A program made the translations under genes and the position numbers. The notes beneath the pieces are model-generated. The model worked only from the letters and a program-made list of their open reading frames with translations. It was not told the DNA's origin and did no database searches. Positions 32,023-44,489 of a DNA stretch of 64,000 nt are shown here, piece after piece (within the stretch, counting starts at the first letter, position 1; every line of letters starts with the position of its first letter). Source of the stretch: Chrysopilus asiliformis (lineage: Eukaryota; Arthropoda; Insecta; Diptera; Rhagionidae). The stretch is from NCBI GenBank assembly GCA_964034945.1, contig OZ035963.1:34627644-34691643 (forward strand), given 5' to 3'.

Positions 32023-32630
32023 AGAACGTATGTTTCTGGTTCTACCTTAATCCTTCCCCCCTCACTCACACTCAGAAAAACAATAAAGCTGACCCGAAAC
32101 AACTTTTTGACAAGTCAAATTTCTCGCCTGTTCATTTCCACTTCACCTTTATACAATTCGGTATTGTGATTTACCAAGTGAAATCTGTTACAGAATATGA
32201 GAAATTTAAATCTCAAAGTTGTTTTTGGTTTATGTTTTGCAAATTTTAACTGAATTCAGATAAGGTAATTACATTTTTTTTGTATTATAACCAATATAAA
32301 GAATTCTCTAGATCTTAGTGTGGTGTTTCAGCATTTTTTTGCACTTTTGATTACGTCAGACGACAAAAAGCAGCGCCACAAGTTTTCAAAGCACAATACG
32401 GAACACGAAAATTCCTTCCGATATACCGGAGAACCAAATGATTGCGCTGTATGATTTCCTGCAAAGTCATTCAACACTGCAGTTAAATTCTCCAATTTTT
32501 GAGCCTTAGAGGTCTTTCCGAAAGCGCGAATTCGTAAAATCGGGATTTTCCGGTTTTCGGTCTTGGCCTGCCGCAATGTCTCTCGCCAGAGGTCCAGGTC
32601 ACGTGCCGATGTCCTCCAGTTTTGCAGTTT

Positions 32631-33040
32631 TTTTTTTATAGATCCAGCCAGAGTTTAGGGGAAGAGCCTTTAATGCCCAAGCACAGCTCGGGATGGTCGG
32701 AAGGACAAAAGGAGATGCCGATTTATGTTCTCCTTGAACTTCTGCGGGTTATAGTCCGGGCGGAACACATCGGATGGTAAATTGTTCCAAAGTCTTGTTG
32801 TTCGCGGAATGAAGGAACCCCTCAACTTTACTGTACGCGGAATGAAGGAACCCCTAAACTTTACGGGGAGGCTCAAGGAAGAAGTCATGCGCGCGTGCAG
32901 CTGCTCTAGAGGGTCTAAGGAAAATATACCGTGGAGGAATAAGTTGGGAAATTTCGGTGGAACATTTCCCATGGAAATATCTATAGAATATGCTAAATAC
33001 CCCAACAGAGCGACGATGCTCGAGAGACGGTAGTGAATCT
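32631..33040 (-). pseudogene. Jockey-like LINE, 5'-truncated copy
   Basis: Same 3' end as 28962, here followed by a T-run (poly-A on the minus strand), and the same C-terminal segment HRRSVGVFSIFYRYFHGKCS, here frameshifted. A duplicated 30-bp stretch (GGAATGAAGGAACCCCT twice at 32808-32858) adds RTVKLRGSF.. repeated in the translation. It fuses at about 33040 with the next LINE fragment. Confidence 0.8.
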
Positions 33041-33450
33041 TTGCATCCTAAGTTTTGCATTCTAATTCTCTTCGCGTCCTGGTCTACGCCGCCTTGCAAT
33101 CTGAGGTAGGGTCTTCCTCGTTGTTAATAGCCTACCGCCTACCGCAGAAGACTTTCCGAGTCGGGTCACTTTCACTCATTCAAGTGACATGACCAGCCCA
33201 CCGGAGTCTGTTGAGTCTTATAAGCTTGACTACGGGCACGTCCTGATATCTCTCATAGACCTCGTCATTGTAGAGTCTCCGGAATCGTCCCCCCTCATGT
33301 ATGGGGTCAAAGATCCTTCTGATATCTTCCTATCAAATGCGGACAAGAGGTCGCAATTATTTTTGCTTAGTACCCAAGTCTCAGAGGAATACTGCCTGAC
33401 GATTAAGTTAGTTAATCGTCAGGCAGGATCAGGGTCCTGTACAGTTTCAG
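33041..33450 (-). pseudogene. Second LINE family, reverse transcriptase tail
   Basis: Minus-strand pieces, in order from 33450: YRTLILP, then SSETWVLSKNNCDLLSAF, LYNDEVYERYQDVPVVKL, IRLNRLRWAGHV and RKVFCG, finishing near MQGGVDQDAKRIRMQNLG. This is the usual order at the end of RTE/endonuclease-RT type non-LTR elements (YGSETW, YELY..DI, RLRWxGHVxRM). Stops and frameshifts are frequent. A short hairpin (CCTGACGATTAAGTTAG) interrupts 33398-33426. Confidence 0.65.
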
Positions 33451-35990
33451 TTTGGTTATTGTAGTTAGGTTTTTAGACTTGAAGCATTTTGATAAGCTGT
33501 AGTAAGTTTCAATTAGTCTCGAATAAAAGAAATTTGGTTTCAATCATTTCGCCCAAAAAAACTCACGTTTTATTTCAACGTCCAAAATAGGTGCGGATTT
33601 TTTGACATTCTTAGGTGAGAAATTTCACGTTGGAAATCTCACGTGTTAAGAAATTTCAATTCATTGCTCACTTAAAGCAAAATAAATTTCTTGTATATGA
33701 TAATACCAAAGTGTTTTTTACACTAAAATATAGAACACAGATGAATGATGAGATTGTCTAGACTTTATTAAATTAAACATTTCAAAATAAAATTATTCAG
33801 CAAATGAAGTAAAGATTTTCATGCTTTAATAAATGTAAAACGGACAATTGATTCCCTTGTTTAATACGCCATTATTATAAGTAATTATTATCAAAACAAA
33901 AGCAAAAAAAAAATGAAAAAAAACAGATTATTGCTTACTTTTATTATTTTCAATCAAAAATACATTGAAAAGATTTAGAATGAATCAACTAGGGCAGAAA
34001 ATAAGAAAATAATATTGTGTGGTAATTTTTTCACAAGAGTTTTGAAGTTATATTAGGCAATATAAGAAAATGAAAATAAAACATAAGGAAGGACTTTCAG
34101 GCCTATGATATAACGTAAGTCGATTTTCAAGTCCTGATTATGATAAACTCCTCCCACATTTCCCCAATTTTCAGCGCATATGTTTTCTCCCACATATGAA
34201 AAAGAAAAACAAGAATATTTCCCCAATATTTTCCAATATAGAGGATAATGGAAGTAAGACGCTCATTGCGCAAGTTATCCCGATGTATTCGTAATTTTAC
34301 TGGATGATGTTGAAATCGGCTCTCGAAAACGAGAACGCAGTTTCTAATCGAAAATTTGTCTGTTCAGTTGCTTAAAGTCTTTCAAAGGAGATGCTATGGC
34401 AATTTTCTGTGTGGGAATGTTTAAGTTAGTTAATCGTCCTGAGGGAATATATCGTTATTCATAATTCATTTTAATTTATGTATATTTTCTTGCGCTTGTT
34501 ATGTCAGATGATTATTCTTTCAATAATATTGTCATTAGGTTATTAGGGGTTATTAGATCATCGGTTTTATCGTTAAAATATATCAGTAAGACTAATACAA
34601 GCCATAACAAACAATTCATCACAACTGCATTCTTGACTGCTGCCATTCACATTGAATAGCCATAAAATAAAAATATTGTAACTTTTTTTTTGTGCGTGTT
34701 ATTATGACTAGGTTGAATAGACACAATTATTAACATATTAGGCATAAGCACTACAGGTAATATTGTACGAGGTTTATTGTGGAGTAAATGTACGAAATAT
34801 CAAACTTTTGAATAGAATTCATTTAGAAGGATATTGTTGTGTTCCCTCTAATTACATATAAAATTAATTGAAACATTAGGCATATTTACATTCAATGCAA
34901 AATCGAATTTTTCGGACCATTACCAAAAATTATATGTTGTGGTATTCAATAAACCAGTTTATTATCGCTTTTACGTGTTTCCTAATAAACTGTGAATTAA
35001 TTACTGCAACTTTGATTAATAAAACTTTTCAATGCATATACTTTGCAGAAGTAGTAATATTATTTAGTTAGACCAATTGGCTGTTTAATCGCTGGCGTGT
35101 AGAATGGTGCCGAAGTGGCAATTTAAATTTTTTAACCCGATAAAACTAGTATTCCGGTGTATATTGAGGTAGATTTATGGAGAAATAAGTAGTAACTAAC
35201 AATAAGTAAGTAGTAGTATACTTTGATGCGGGAGCTCGCATTGATTTTTAAGCGTTTTAAAAATCACAAATCGCCACTTTAATGAAGTGCCTGAATTTTT
35301 GCCTGAAAAAATTCAAGAGCCGCAAAGCCATTCTTTTTTTGATATTATTGTTTATTTTTAGTATTTTTATTTTTGTAAGTAATTAGTTTTTTTTTTCTTT
35401 TTGCCGAATGACTAAAATTAAATGAAAATTTCGAATATTTGTATTAAAATTTCAATTTATAATAAGGATATTCCTGTAACCAGATAAAATTACCCTTTGC
35501 GTATTTTTGTGCGTAGTGTTTTATCCCTTCGAATAATTTGTGTAAATCGATTAGCTGTTTGGCTGTCTTCTCTCACAAGCCACAAAATCAGAAGTAATGC
35601 CGATAAATACCGGGGGTCAGTGAAAAAATAAAATTAATTAAAATAAATTGCATAAAAGAAATTCTCATTATTGCGGCTGAATTTCACAATTTCTCGAAGT
35701 TTTCGTATTTGACGTTTGCGAAAGTTTACCAAATGATTTGCACATTAAAATCATGGCAAAAAACGAGACTTTGCACACCAAAATCGTCGCGTAAATTTAC
35801 GAGGACCGCGTAAACGATTTTCCTTACAAATTTTCTCAATTCGTTTACGAGATGGTAAATTTACGCCAGTTACGCGGTTTACAAGACATTTCGGCGATTT
35901 CATGAATCTTCCTAATATATAGAAATCGTCTGGAGCCGTAAATTTGATTAAAAACTTTAACGGATTTGTAAACATTTACAAAAAAAAAAA
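33451..35990. other. Unique AT-rich stretch
   Basis: About 2.5 kb without a recognised element or coding region. One word, AAGTTAGTTAATCGTC, at 33411 recurs at 34427. No gene is called. Confidence 0.4.
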
Positions 35991-36420
35991 CATAACAAAA
36001 GCTATAATTGCCAATCTGGCAATTACTAAAAACCCATATGGTGATATTCGTATAAAAATTCGAACAGTTGTACCAAAATTCCACTTTGAAGTCAAACTTT
36101 CCAATAAGATTTTTTAAAATTTATTCCAATCGGATTTTGATGTGTCGGACTTTTATCCTAAATAACTTTTGCTCTTGCACTTTTTTGATAAGATGCACCG
36201 TTTTTGAGATATTCACAAAAATCATTTTCGTTCGTATGGGGGGTACCCCCCCCCCCCTAATAGTCCATTTTTTCCCATTAACGAACTTAGCCTTGAATTT
36301 TACGAAAAACGGATCTGCGCAAAATTTCAAGTCTCTATATCAATCCGTGCGCCCGCAATCCGCGCCACAGACGGACGGACGGACGGACAGATGGACGGAC
36401 ATGCTAAATTCAACTTTTCT
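35991..36420 (-). mobile_element. HINE/mini-me-like element, copy C, truncated
   Basis: Has the hairpin end (stem TTGCCAATCTGGCAA) and the GACGGACG array, but stops at CATGCTAAATTCAAC, where copy D begins in the opposite orientation. The GGGGGGTACCCCCC palindrome is at 36239-36256. Confidence 0.8.
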
Positions 36421-36572
36421 TTATACCCGTATGGTGAAACTAAAGGGTATACTAACTTTGCCTTACCGTTTGTAACGCCAAGATCCCGTCATCACACACA
36501 AAAATGAATTACACCAGTGTGTTTAGAATGATAAAAATAATTAAATTTTGCATGTCCGTCCGTCTGTCTGTC

Positions 36573-36603
<31 letters not shown>

Positions 36604-36931
36604 CCGTCCGTCTGTCTGTCTGTGGCGCGGATTGCGGGCGCACGGATTGAGCTAGAGACTTGACAGTTTGCACAGATCCGTTTTTCATAAAATGCTAGGC
36701 TAAGTTCGTTAATGGGCAAAAACGGACCATTAGGGGGGGTACCCCCCATACGAACGAAAACGTTTTTTGTGAATATCTCAAAAACGGTGCATCTTATCAA
36801 AAAAGTCCAAGAACAAAAGTTATTCAGGATATTCTACATAAAACTCCCATACATCAAAATCCGATTGGAACAAATTTTAAAAAATCTTTTTTGGAAAGTT
36901 TGACTTCAAAGTGGAATTTTGGAACAACTGT

Positions 36932-36937
<6 letters not shown>
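36421..36937 (+). mobile_element. HINE/mini-me-like element, copy D, hairpin end lost
   Basis: Starts TTATACCCGTATGGTGAAAC, with a long (GTCY)n array at 36557-36622. It runs to ACAACTGTTCAA and then enters a 28-base T-run instead of its hairpin. It faces copy C head to head. Confidence 0.8.

Positions 36938-36963
<26 letters not shown>
36936..36963 (+). repeat. Poly-T run
   Basis: Twenty-eight consecutive T replace the missing hairpin end of copy D. Confidence 0.9.
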
Positions 36964-37026
36964 GGGTATAAACTACTTTATCTGATGATTGTGTAAGGAG
37001 TGCATGTTCTTCACTTGCCTTATATA

Positions 37027-37570
37027 AAGGGTCTTTCAATAAGGACATAACAATTTGGTATTTCAATAAAAACGCACCCTAAAACTTTTTTTTTATGATC
37101 TGGTAATGCTAAAACGTCAGTCAAGGTTTACATTTTTATCATGGTGAAGTTCACGAACGAGCAATGTCACACAGCTGGTCAAACTATTGATCTATTGAAG
37201 GAGAAGTTCGGTAATCGTGTAATCTCGAGAAATGGTCCGCTCATGCGATTTAATGCCGTTGGATTTCTTTTTATGGGGTTATGTTAAGTCGTTGGTTTAT
37301 GCCAACAAGCCAATAATTTTAGAGGAGCTCAGGAACAATATCGAACGCGAAATTGCCAACGTTCAGGCCGATATGTGTGGAAGAGTGGTGGAAAATTGGC
37401 TCCAAAGAATCAATCAGCAAACGTGCTCGCGGTGGCCATATGAACGACATCGAATTTCATACGTAAATGTAACATGTCCACTACACCTGGAATAAATTTC
37501 AGCCCGATATCTCAATTATTCTGTGTTTTATTTAAATACAAAATTGTTATGTCCTTATTGAAAGATCCGA
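37027..37570 (+). mobile_element. Mariner-like element, internally deleted
   Basis: Inverted ends AAGGGTCTTTCAATAAGG and, at right, the complement of TCGGATCTTTCAATAAGG are flanked by TA at 37025-37026 and 37571-37572. It carries a broken transposase at 37141-37495. Confidence 0.8.
37141..37495 (+). pseudogene. Mariner-like transposase remnant
   Basis: The frame starts MVKFTNEQ (the usual N-terminus) and jumps by deletion directly to CHTAGQTIDLLKEKFGNRVI. A frameshift near 37232 leads into CDLMPLDFFLWGYVKSLVYANKP, then NWLQRI. The HTH domain, the first catalytic Asp and the second Asp are lost; the third Asp (LDFF) remains. Confidence 0.8.
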
Positions 37571-37582
37571 TAGAAAAAATTT

Positions 37583-37800
37583 GAAATCCCCTCCCTCGTC
37601 CACATCCTTCGTGGTCAGGTCAGTGCCAGAGATCATGGCATCACTCGGATGAGATCCAACAATTGATTATCGGGATCGAAATTTGAAATTTCCTTTCAAA
37701 CAATTTTTCAATTCCTCGTTGTTTCCATTTAACTTTAATTTCACTTTATAGAATTAGTCAATTGTGGCCATGAGAAAACTGGTACTTCAATTTACGAAAT
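37583..37800 (+). repeat. Interspersed repeat pair, copy 1
   Basis: Direct match to 57290-57505 (CGTCCACATCCTTCGTGGTC, then GAGATCATGGC, GATGAGATCCA and GGCCATGAGAAA). Copy ends are unclear. The class is unknown. Confidence 0.6.
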
Positions 37801-38773
37801 TTACTCATAATCTATAGCCAAAAAATTATGAAAATCAATAATAATACTAAAATCCCAGAGGTCGAGAAATTCAAATAACCAAAGAGAAGGTTCGTCTCAA
37901 TTTTTGTAATTATCTAGATAAAAAGATATAAGGGTATCTTAGTTCTTTCGTGTGCAATAAAAATTGCGCCGCAGGGAAAAATTTTAATTTCAAGCATAAC
38001 TTTATCCACTTAGCGATGTGATGATACCTTTCTTACATAAGAAATGTAACGTAAGTTACGTAAAACCTTTTATGATAAATAACTAAATATTTATGTTGAA
38101 TTTTTTTCGCGTAAAAAATTGTTGAAAATTTCACAACTAATTGAGGTAGAGAGTTGAAATTGGGCACAGAACATGCTTTTATCAAAAGTTAAATCCCATC
38201 CGAAAATGACAAAAATTGAACATCTCCCTCTTCCCAATACAAATTTTTCTTGGAATTTTCTGGAAAATTGTTTTTTCCCAAAAATTTCATCAGACAAAAA
38301 GAGTTTAAAATCTGGTCCTACTAAACTTTCCCTTACATCAAAGTCCAATTGAAGCAATTTTAATAAGTCCAATTGGATTGCATGACGCCAATTAGATGAA
38401 AAATTAGGTTTTTTTTTCAAAATCGCATTCCCAAATGAATCATTCCTCTCCAAAGATAAGATCTTCATACTGTCATATCTCTGTTAGTAATCAATATTCA
38501 GCTACCGACGGGCACACCAATTGGATCATCCAGTGTGATCAACAGCACTCAATCTCGAATCATTGGCTAGTCACACCACGAAATATTAGAACAGGGTTGA
38601 ACTACAAGTTAGACCAATACATTCACAGGACGATTATCCATGGATTTGGGGTCAATTCTTCATACATATTTCTTCATATTTGAATTCTTTCTTTTTTCAA
38701 ATTTATATCGAATCTATAGGTTAGTCATTTGGGAATTGCATATTTTTTTGAATTAATAAAACATGAAGTCTAA

Positions 38774-39651
38774 TGGTGGATCTCCATTACTGAAGCATTC
38801 GACGTGTGCAAAAATATAGAGACACACTTACGTAAAAAGGCCTTCGTAAAAAAGAGAGAGAACAACGTGTGCAAAAAAAATGCAATACGTCGCCAGATAT
38901 CGCATTTGTAGTTTTTTTATAGGATGCACACGTCGCCAGATGTCGCGTTTGTAGATGAAGTTGAACGACTTTAACTTTTCCTATAAAGATCGTGTGCAAC
39001 TATAAAATTAAACTCACACATTCTCCGTAAACAAATAGTGAGGTCCAATACATTTAAATTGTGTTTTGACATTTCTTGTTTGACTGCTGTAAAATTACGC
39101 ATAGTGGTTCGCGAATCACTACTTGCTTCTTAATTAATGGCCCAACCATTTGGAGAAGCTCTTCAAATTGTGTGGCCGTCATTCGCAAATATTTGCAGAA
39201 GAAACTCGGATCGCGTATACAACGTAATGCTCCAAAAACGCTCACAAATGCCCCATTTATGTCCCGATCCTTGTAATATTCATGAACTCAGAACTTTCTC
39301 TTTTTTTCCGACACGGTCTTCATTGTCACTGTCACTTGTGCTATCTTCATCGAAAATTATATCGATTAGTAATTTTTTGCTATCCGAATCCATTTTATTA
39401 CAATATTTAAAGACGATGTCAACTGTCACACGGTTGGGAGATTTTTTTTAAGTCTAGCTAATGTTTGAAAGTTGAGTGTTGCGGTCATGGAATAAGGTTC
39501 AAATTCCTATGACGTATATCCTATAAAACTACCTATAAAAACATCGCGTTCGTCTTCTGTCTTTCCCACTGACAATTACAGAGATTTGTCTCTTTCTATT
39601 TATATACAATTTTTTGCACACGTCGAATGCTTCAGTAATGGAGATCCACCA
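38774..39651. mobile_element. PIF/Harbinger element
   Basis: Inverted ends TGGTGGATCTCCATTACTGA are perfect over about 40 bp, flanked by TAA at 38771-38773 and 39652-39654. A transposase start lies on the minus strand. The subterminal GTGTGCAAAAATATAGAGACAC resembles a word in the element at 62779. Confidence 0.88.
39054..39393 (-). pseudogene. Harbinger (HARBI1-like) transposase N-terminus
   Basis: An ATG at 39393 starts MDSDSKKLLIDIIFDED. A frameshift around 39290 is needed before EYYKDRDINGAFVSVF, then IRDPSFFCKYLRMTATQF, EELLQMVGPLIKKQ and VIREPL. That is the conserved N-terminal run of HARBI1-type nucleases (fxxyFRMs..Fd.LL..v.p.I.k). It stops at 39054, before any DDE motif. Confidence 0.75.
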
Positions 39652-39902
39652 TAAATTGGTAATAGTATTTTATTGTGTCTGGCATTTCCCTTCGTTTCTT
39701 AGCGTTCGAGCAACAGGCCCAATTTTTGTTTTAAATATGTACAATAGCAAAAAACAATGAAAACTCGTCACGGGCGTCTGCATTTAAAAGTTTTTCTGCA
39801 AAAAGAGTTATTAATAAGCACAAAAAACCTGGGCAGTAAGTAACATAGATAACTTATAAGACAATCCAAAACCGACAAGGTTTGTAGGCCAAAATAAATA
39901 TT

Positions 39903-39927
39903 TTATTATTATTATTATTATTATTAT
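39903..39927 (+). repeat. (ATT)n microsatellite
   Basis: About eight ATT units. Confidence 0.9.
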
Positions 39928-41105
39928 AAGACAATCCTATGCCATATAACCAAAAGTACCTGACTTTTGACAATATCTAAAATTTGTGAAGAAACGCCAC
40001 AAACGGTACACCAGTCGTAAGTTACATGTTGCTATTCCAAAAAAAATCCAAATTTAAAAGGAAATGCAATTAATATTGTTGCATGACAATACATAACTTT
40101 TGTGAATACAGCTCTGAATTTGGATGCAGTCAGCCATGTTTCCCTTTCAATTTCTTCTTCAAGCTTGCTTTTGATGAATTTCTTCAGTAGGTACTGGGGA
40201 TTTTTACTCTATTAAATATCGAAAACATATTGTTTTCATTATTTTAAACAACATTACATTTTGAAATCAAGTTAAACAATATTTGAATTATTTAATAAAA
40301 GTATATTGATTATAATCTTAATAATATTTAAAACCCATTTTAAATTGTTTTTTTATAAATCGTGTTTATTCTTTTTAGTAATTTCGTGTTCGATTGGTAT
40401 GACTAAAAATCCAAAATGACTACTGCCTTTCACCACGCTTGTTTATACTTTTTAGTCTTTGAATATATATCCTTGTTTCTGAGATATTCTCACGAACTTT
40501 TTGACTCCAGAATCAGATTCAACCCCTGGATCAGATTTTTCCCGGAAAATTTGAGGTAAAGAATAATCACATTACCTTTACAGAACCTTCTGTTCTCCTT
40601 ACAGATTTCTTAATTCCAGATTCTGATTCAGCGACCCCAAAAACCCCAGATGAGATTTTTCCTAGAAAAATTGGAAGAAAAGAACAATCCCGTTGTTCTT
40701 ACTTCTAATATCCCTACAGACTTTTTAATGTCAAAGTCGGATTCTGCGCCTCCAAAAAACCCCAGATGAGATTTTTCGCGGAAAATTTGAAGAAAAGGAT
40801 AATTACTTTATACTTACAGGACCTTCCTTTATTCTTACAAAGACGAAGGAGTGAAAATATTGTATTGTCATCGGACTTCCCTCAAATTTTCGGAGAAAAA
40901 AAAATTTCATCTGGAGTTTTTTGGAGTCGCTGAATTCGATTCTAACGTTAAGAATGCTGTAAGCACAACGGAAGGTTCTGTAATGGTAACATGATTATCT
41001 TTGTCCTCAAATTTTCCGGAAATAATCTCATCTGGGGGTTTTTGGGGTCGATGAATCTGATTATGGAGTCAAAAAGTACGTAAGAATATCTAAAAAGCAA
41101 GGATA

Positions 41106-41510
41106 TATCGCACATGGTCCCGTAGACTGTAGTATCTCAAAAAAATGTGTTTTTGAGTAATTATTCCATTATGTAAAGGAAAATTGACTGAATCAAATGA
41201 AAAACAAATTTAAATGTAAACGTAGTCCTAAAATTTATTTATTTTTGGTTTTTTAAATTCCCATTTTTTAAAATTTAAATTGATTTTGTGGAAAACAAAC
41301 CTAACTCTATCTTTTATTATTGCAAAAAAAAAAATGAAGCAAATGATCTGTAAATTATTATCAAAAGAGTAATAAATTGAAATATTACTGTACAGACAAC
41401 AGAAAAAAACAATTATTCATAAAAAATTATTTTGAAATGAAAAATTTGAATGCGTTTTTCTTGAAATGGCCGATTTTGAGATACTACAGTCTACGGGACC
41501 ATGTGCGATA
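41106..41510. mobile_element. TA-flanked MITE
   Basis: Perfect inverted ends TATCGCACATGGTCCCGTAG sit between TA dinucleotides. It is non-coding and inserted in the right arm of the foldback at 40340. Confidence 0.8.
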
Positions 41511-41530
41511 TATTCGAAAACTAAAAAGTA

Positions 41531-42459
41531 CACTCATACCTCGCTTTACGGCCTAGATACGTTCCGGAAAATTTGGCCGTAAAGCGAAAAGCCGTATAAC
41601 GAATCATTTATTTTCATACAAACCCATACAAATTCAATAGGATCCGTTCCAATTTTTTTTAAATAACGTAGTTTTTAGTTTAAAATGCATTTTTTTCTTT
41701 TTATTTCATTTAAAAATGCTTACATACAAAATAAAAATACATAACAAGTAGGTAATATAAGGATAACTTCAATAACAAAAAAAAAATCATATGTACATAA
41801 AAAGATCACTTAAAAAAAATTTAAAAAATTCATCTGCACATGTCCATATACATAATAAAAAACATAATTTAAAATGTTTAAATCGGTTCTAATCTGATGA
41901 CAAAAATGAATTACACCAGTGTGTTTAGAATGATAAGTATAAATAATTTTTGCATGTCCGTCCGTCCCTCTGTGGCGCGGATTGCGGGCGCACGGATTGA
42001 GCTACAGACTAGAAATTTTGCGCAGATCCGTTTTTCGTAAAATGCGAGGCTTAGTTCGTTCATGAGCAAAAATGGACCATTAGGGGAGATACCCCCCATA
42101 CGAACGAAAACGTTTTTTGTGAAAAACGGTGCATCTTATCAAAAAAGTGCAAGAACAAAAGTTGTTTAGGATGTGATTCTACATAAATCTCCCATACATC
42201 AGAATCCGATTGGAATAAATTTAAAAAAATCTTATTGAAAAGTTTGCCTTCAGAGTGGAATTTTGATACAACTGTTCGCCATTCACTTAAATCACCATAC
42301 GGGTTTTCAATAATTGCCAGATTGGCAATTATAGCTTTTGTTTTTTTTTTCGCAATTTTTTTTGGGCCGTATAACGAAACATTTTGGGACGTAAATCGAA
42401 AAAGTGCCATAATTAAAGAAGGCCGTTATAGCGAAAAGCCGTATAGCGAGGTATGAGTG
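41531..42459. mobile_element. Tc1/mariner or pogo-type MITE
   Basis: Ends CACTCATACCTCGCTTTACG and complement are flanked by TA at 41529-41530 and 42460-42461. The CCTCGCTWTACGGC core resembles ends of Tigger/pogo-type elements. A HINE copy is nested inside. Confidence 0.78.
41895..42340 (+). mobile_element. HINE/mini-me-like element, copy E, 5' truncated
   Basis: Begins inside the family at AAAAATGAATTACACCAG, has a shortened GTCCGTCC array, and ends with the intact hairpin TTGCCAGATTGGCAATTATA. The ACCCGTATGGTGA start is missing. Confidence 0.75.
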
Positions 42460-42539
42460 TATAAACAATTTTTTTTAGTCATACCAATCGAATACAAAAT
42501 TACTAAAAAAATAAAATAAAAAACAATAAAATTTTAAAA

Positions 42540-42690
42540 AAGTTTTTATTTAAAAAAATGTACCTACTAAAAAGGGAAAAATAATTTTTTGGGCGCTGTG
42601 TATCAGAAATTAAAGCCGAGATAAAAGCATAAAGTATTAAATAAAATAAATATTTATCTCGCTTTTATTTCTGATATAGAGCGCACAAAA
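42540..42690. repeat. Family X fragment with hairpin
   Basis: Contains GGGCGCTGTGTATCAGAAAT and an inverted partner, ATTTCTGATATAGAGCGC, plus GAGATAAAAGC in both orientations. Related pieces lie at 27600 and 51590. Confidence 0.5.
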
Positions 42691-43683
42691 TATAGTGCGT
42701 TTTTTTAAAAAAAAAAAAGCTTTTTTTTAATTTTTTTTTATAATTTACTCTGAAATGAAGTGATGTGATACACAATAGCATGTTCCTAACTTATTAATTT
42801 TGCATACTATTTTGTTTGTTTAGCTGATATTTTACGATGCATTTAATCTTTATACGAAACCATATTAGACGCATACCATATTGCGAAATGCAGAAATACA
42901 TATTTTTCGGTTACATGCATATATGGCTGTGTGGTTTGCTCTAGACTTTGTTGCCTTTTGAATATGGTATGTGCTCTTTACACTTATATATTTGTTTGTG
43001 TTATTTTCGAGTTTGCCTTTTCTATTTTGTGGTACAACACTGTCACCATTGCAACATAATTTTAAAAAAAACTCCGAATTATGCATTGAGTTGATGCAGA
43101 AATGAATTAGAGCCATTAAAACGGATCAATCGCCTTAACTATTTTCGAAAATACCACAACAAAAATTACAGTCACTATTCAGATAATGTCAAGTGATTGA
43201 ATCTACAAAAATTAGTTTTGGGTTGCGAAAACAGTTTTTGTTATTGTGGGGAAACAAATGTAGGTACTTGACGACGATTCGAAACAGGATGAGAAAACTC
43301 GCATAGACATACTCTAGAATTCAAAGAAGGATGTTCTCGCATAAGTCATACGGTTTATCTTTAATGGCACTTGCACCCAGCTACAATCGGTCCAAGGTAC
43401 AAGTCCTTCCCCTATTATTTTCACAAATCGAATCGTATGGTAAAAGTAATATTTTGAGGCTTTTAACCCGATTAAAAGCACCAATTTGTACTACGAAAAC
43501 GTCTGTAGTCTCTTAAAATTCACAATAAACCAGAGTACGGAAAAATTCGAAAATAATATTCTTTTGCATTTGAATCATTCGAAAATCAAATTTTATAAAA
43601 TAAAATCGCGAATGATTCTTTTCACAGAGGTTTTTTTTTAGATTCGCTGGCGAATGAATTGAAACCGATTTTTAGCTGTTTAA

Positions 43684-44135
43684 CCCTAATCCGCACACCC
43701 GATGACTTTGAGTCACCGTTTCAGTTTTGAGAGTTATTGTTATGAACATTAAAAAAGTTATTGCATTCATGCTCCTTGACTTTGTTTTTTTATGCCAATA
43801 CTATTTAAAAACGAAAAAAAAACAAAATTTTTTACTACAACAATAATATTTTGCTTTTATTCGCTTCATGCCTAATCCACGCAGACGGTAACTCATAGCC
43901 ACAGTAACAGTTTTACCAGCAAAGAAAGGTTATTTTGGTATCACTTTGCTTCTGTTTCGCAAAATATCGGACCGTAGTAGGGGATTATAACTGTAGCATT
44001 TCCCAAAAGTTGCTTCCTGTGTCCCCATTGCTAAGGTCGCGCTTCGAAGCAAATATGTATGTGCAAATGCAAAAAAAATGTTTGTAACGAACATTCTTAA
44101 AAATCAATTTTATGCTACAATTATAAATAGTGCGA

Positions 44136-44193
<58 letters not shown>

Positions 44194-44312
44194 TTATTAA
44201 CTGAATTAAAAACTGCAAACTTACAAAACTTTTTTTTTATTAATTTATACCATTCTTCTGCCAGTCACCACCTGCGTGGAATAAAGACAAAATTAGCCTG
44301 AGCTGATTAGGG
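43684..44312. mobile_element. Possible piggyBac-like MITE
   Basis: CCCTAATC at left and GATTAGGG at right are flanked by TTAA at 43680-43683 and 44313-44316. The inverted repeat is short, so confidence is moderate. It includes the (TA)n tract. Confidence 0.5.
44142..44185 (+). repeat. (TA)n microsatellite
   Basis: About 22 uninterrupted TA units. Confidence 0.95.
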
Positions 44313-44489
44313 TTAAATCGATAGCGAGCGAATCGAAGCCTATTCAAACTCAACTTTTTGATTCGCGAATGAAAAAAAAATGGAAAAGAATAATTCTTTT
44401 TGATTTTTTCCCGCTTTCTTGACCTAGAGCTAAATAGGAGTATTCGTTTATCGGCTTGTCACTTATAGTACTTAAGTGACAAGCGAATA

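Larger units (their letters stand above)
40340..42545. mobile_element. Large foldback (family X) with two insertions in the right arm
   Basis: The left arm (40340-40840) starts around TACTAAAAAGAATAAAC (complement) and GATTGGTATGACTAAAAATCC. It holds three direct copies of a roughly 117-bp unit (TTTTTGACTCCAGAATCAGA, then CCCCAGATGAGATTTTTC). The right arm (40880-42545) carries inverted copies, then TA-flanked insertions at 41106 and 41531, and then resumes with TAGTCATACCAATCGAATAC. Related single sequences occur at 50935-51016 and 27600. Outer ends are uncertain. Confidence 0.55.

Noticed and set aside
32328..32576. 82-codon minus-strand frame in a GC-richer patch
   Set aside because: No recognised family. 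It could be an exon or LINE leftover, but nothing supports a call.
39903..39927. CRISPR-like or other spaced direct repeats
   Set aside because: Only simple microsatellites and tandem units of transposons are present. No spaced identical repeats occur.
43985..44218. 77-codon minus-strand frame with YIYIYI repeats
   Set aside because: Product of the (TA)n microsatellite.
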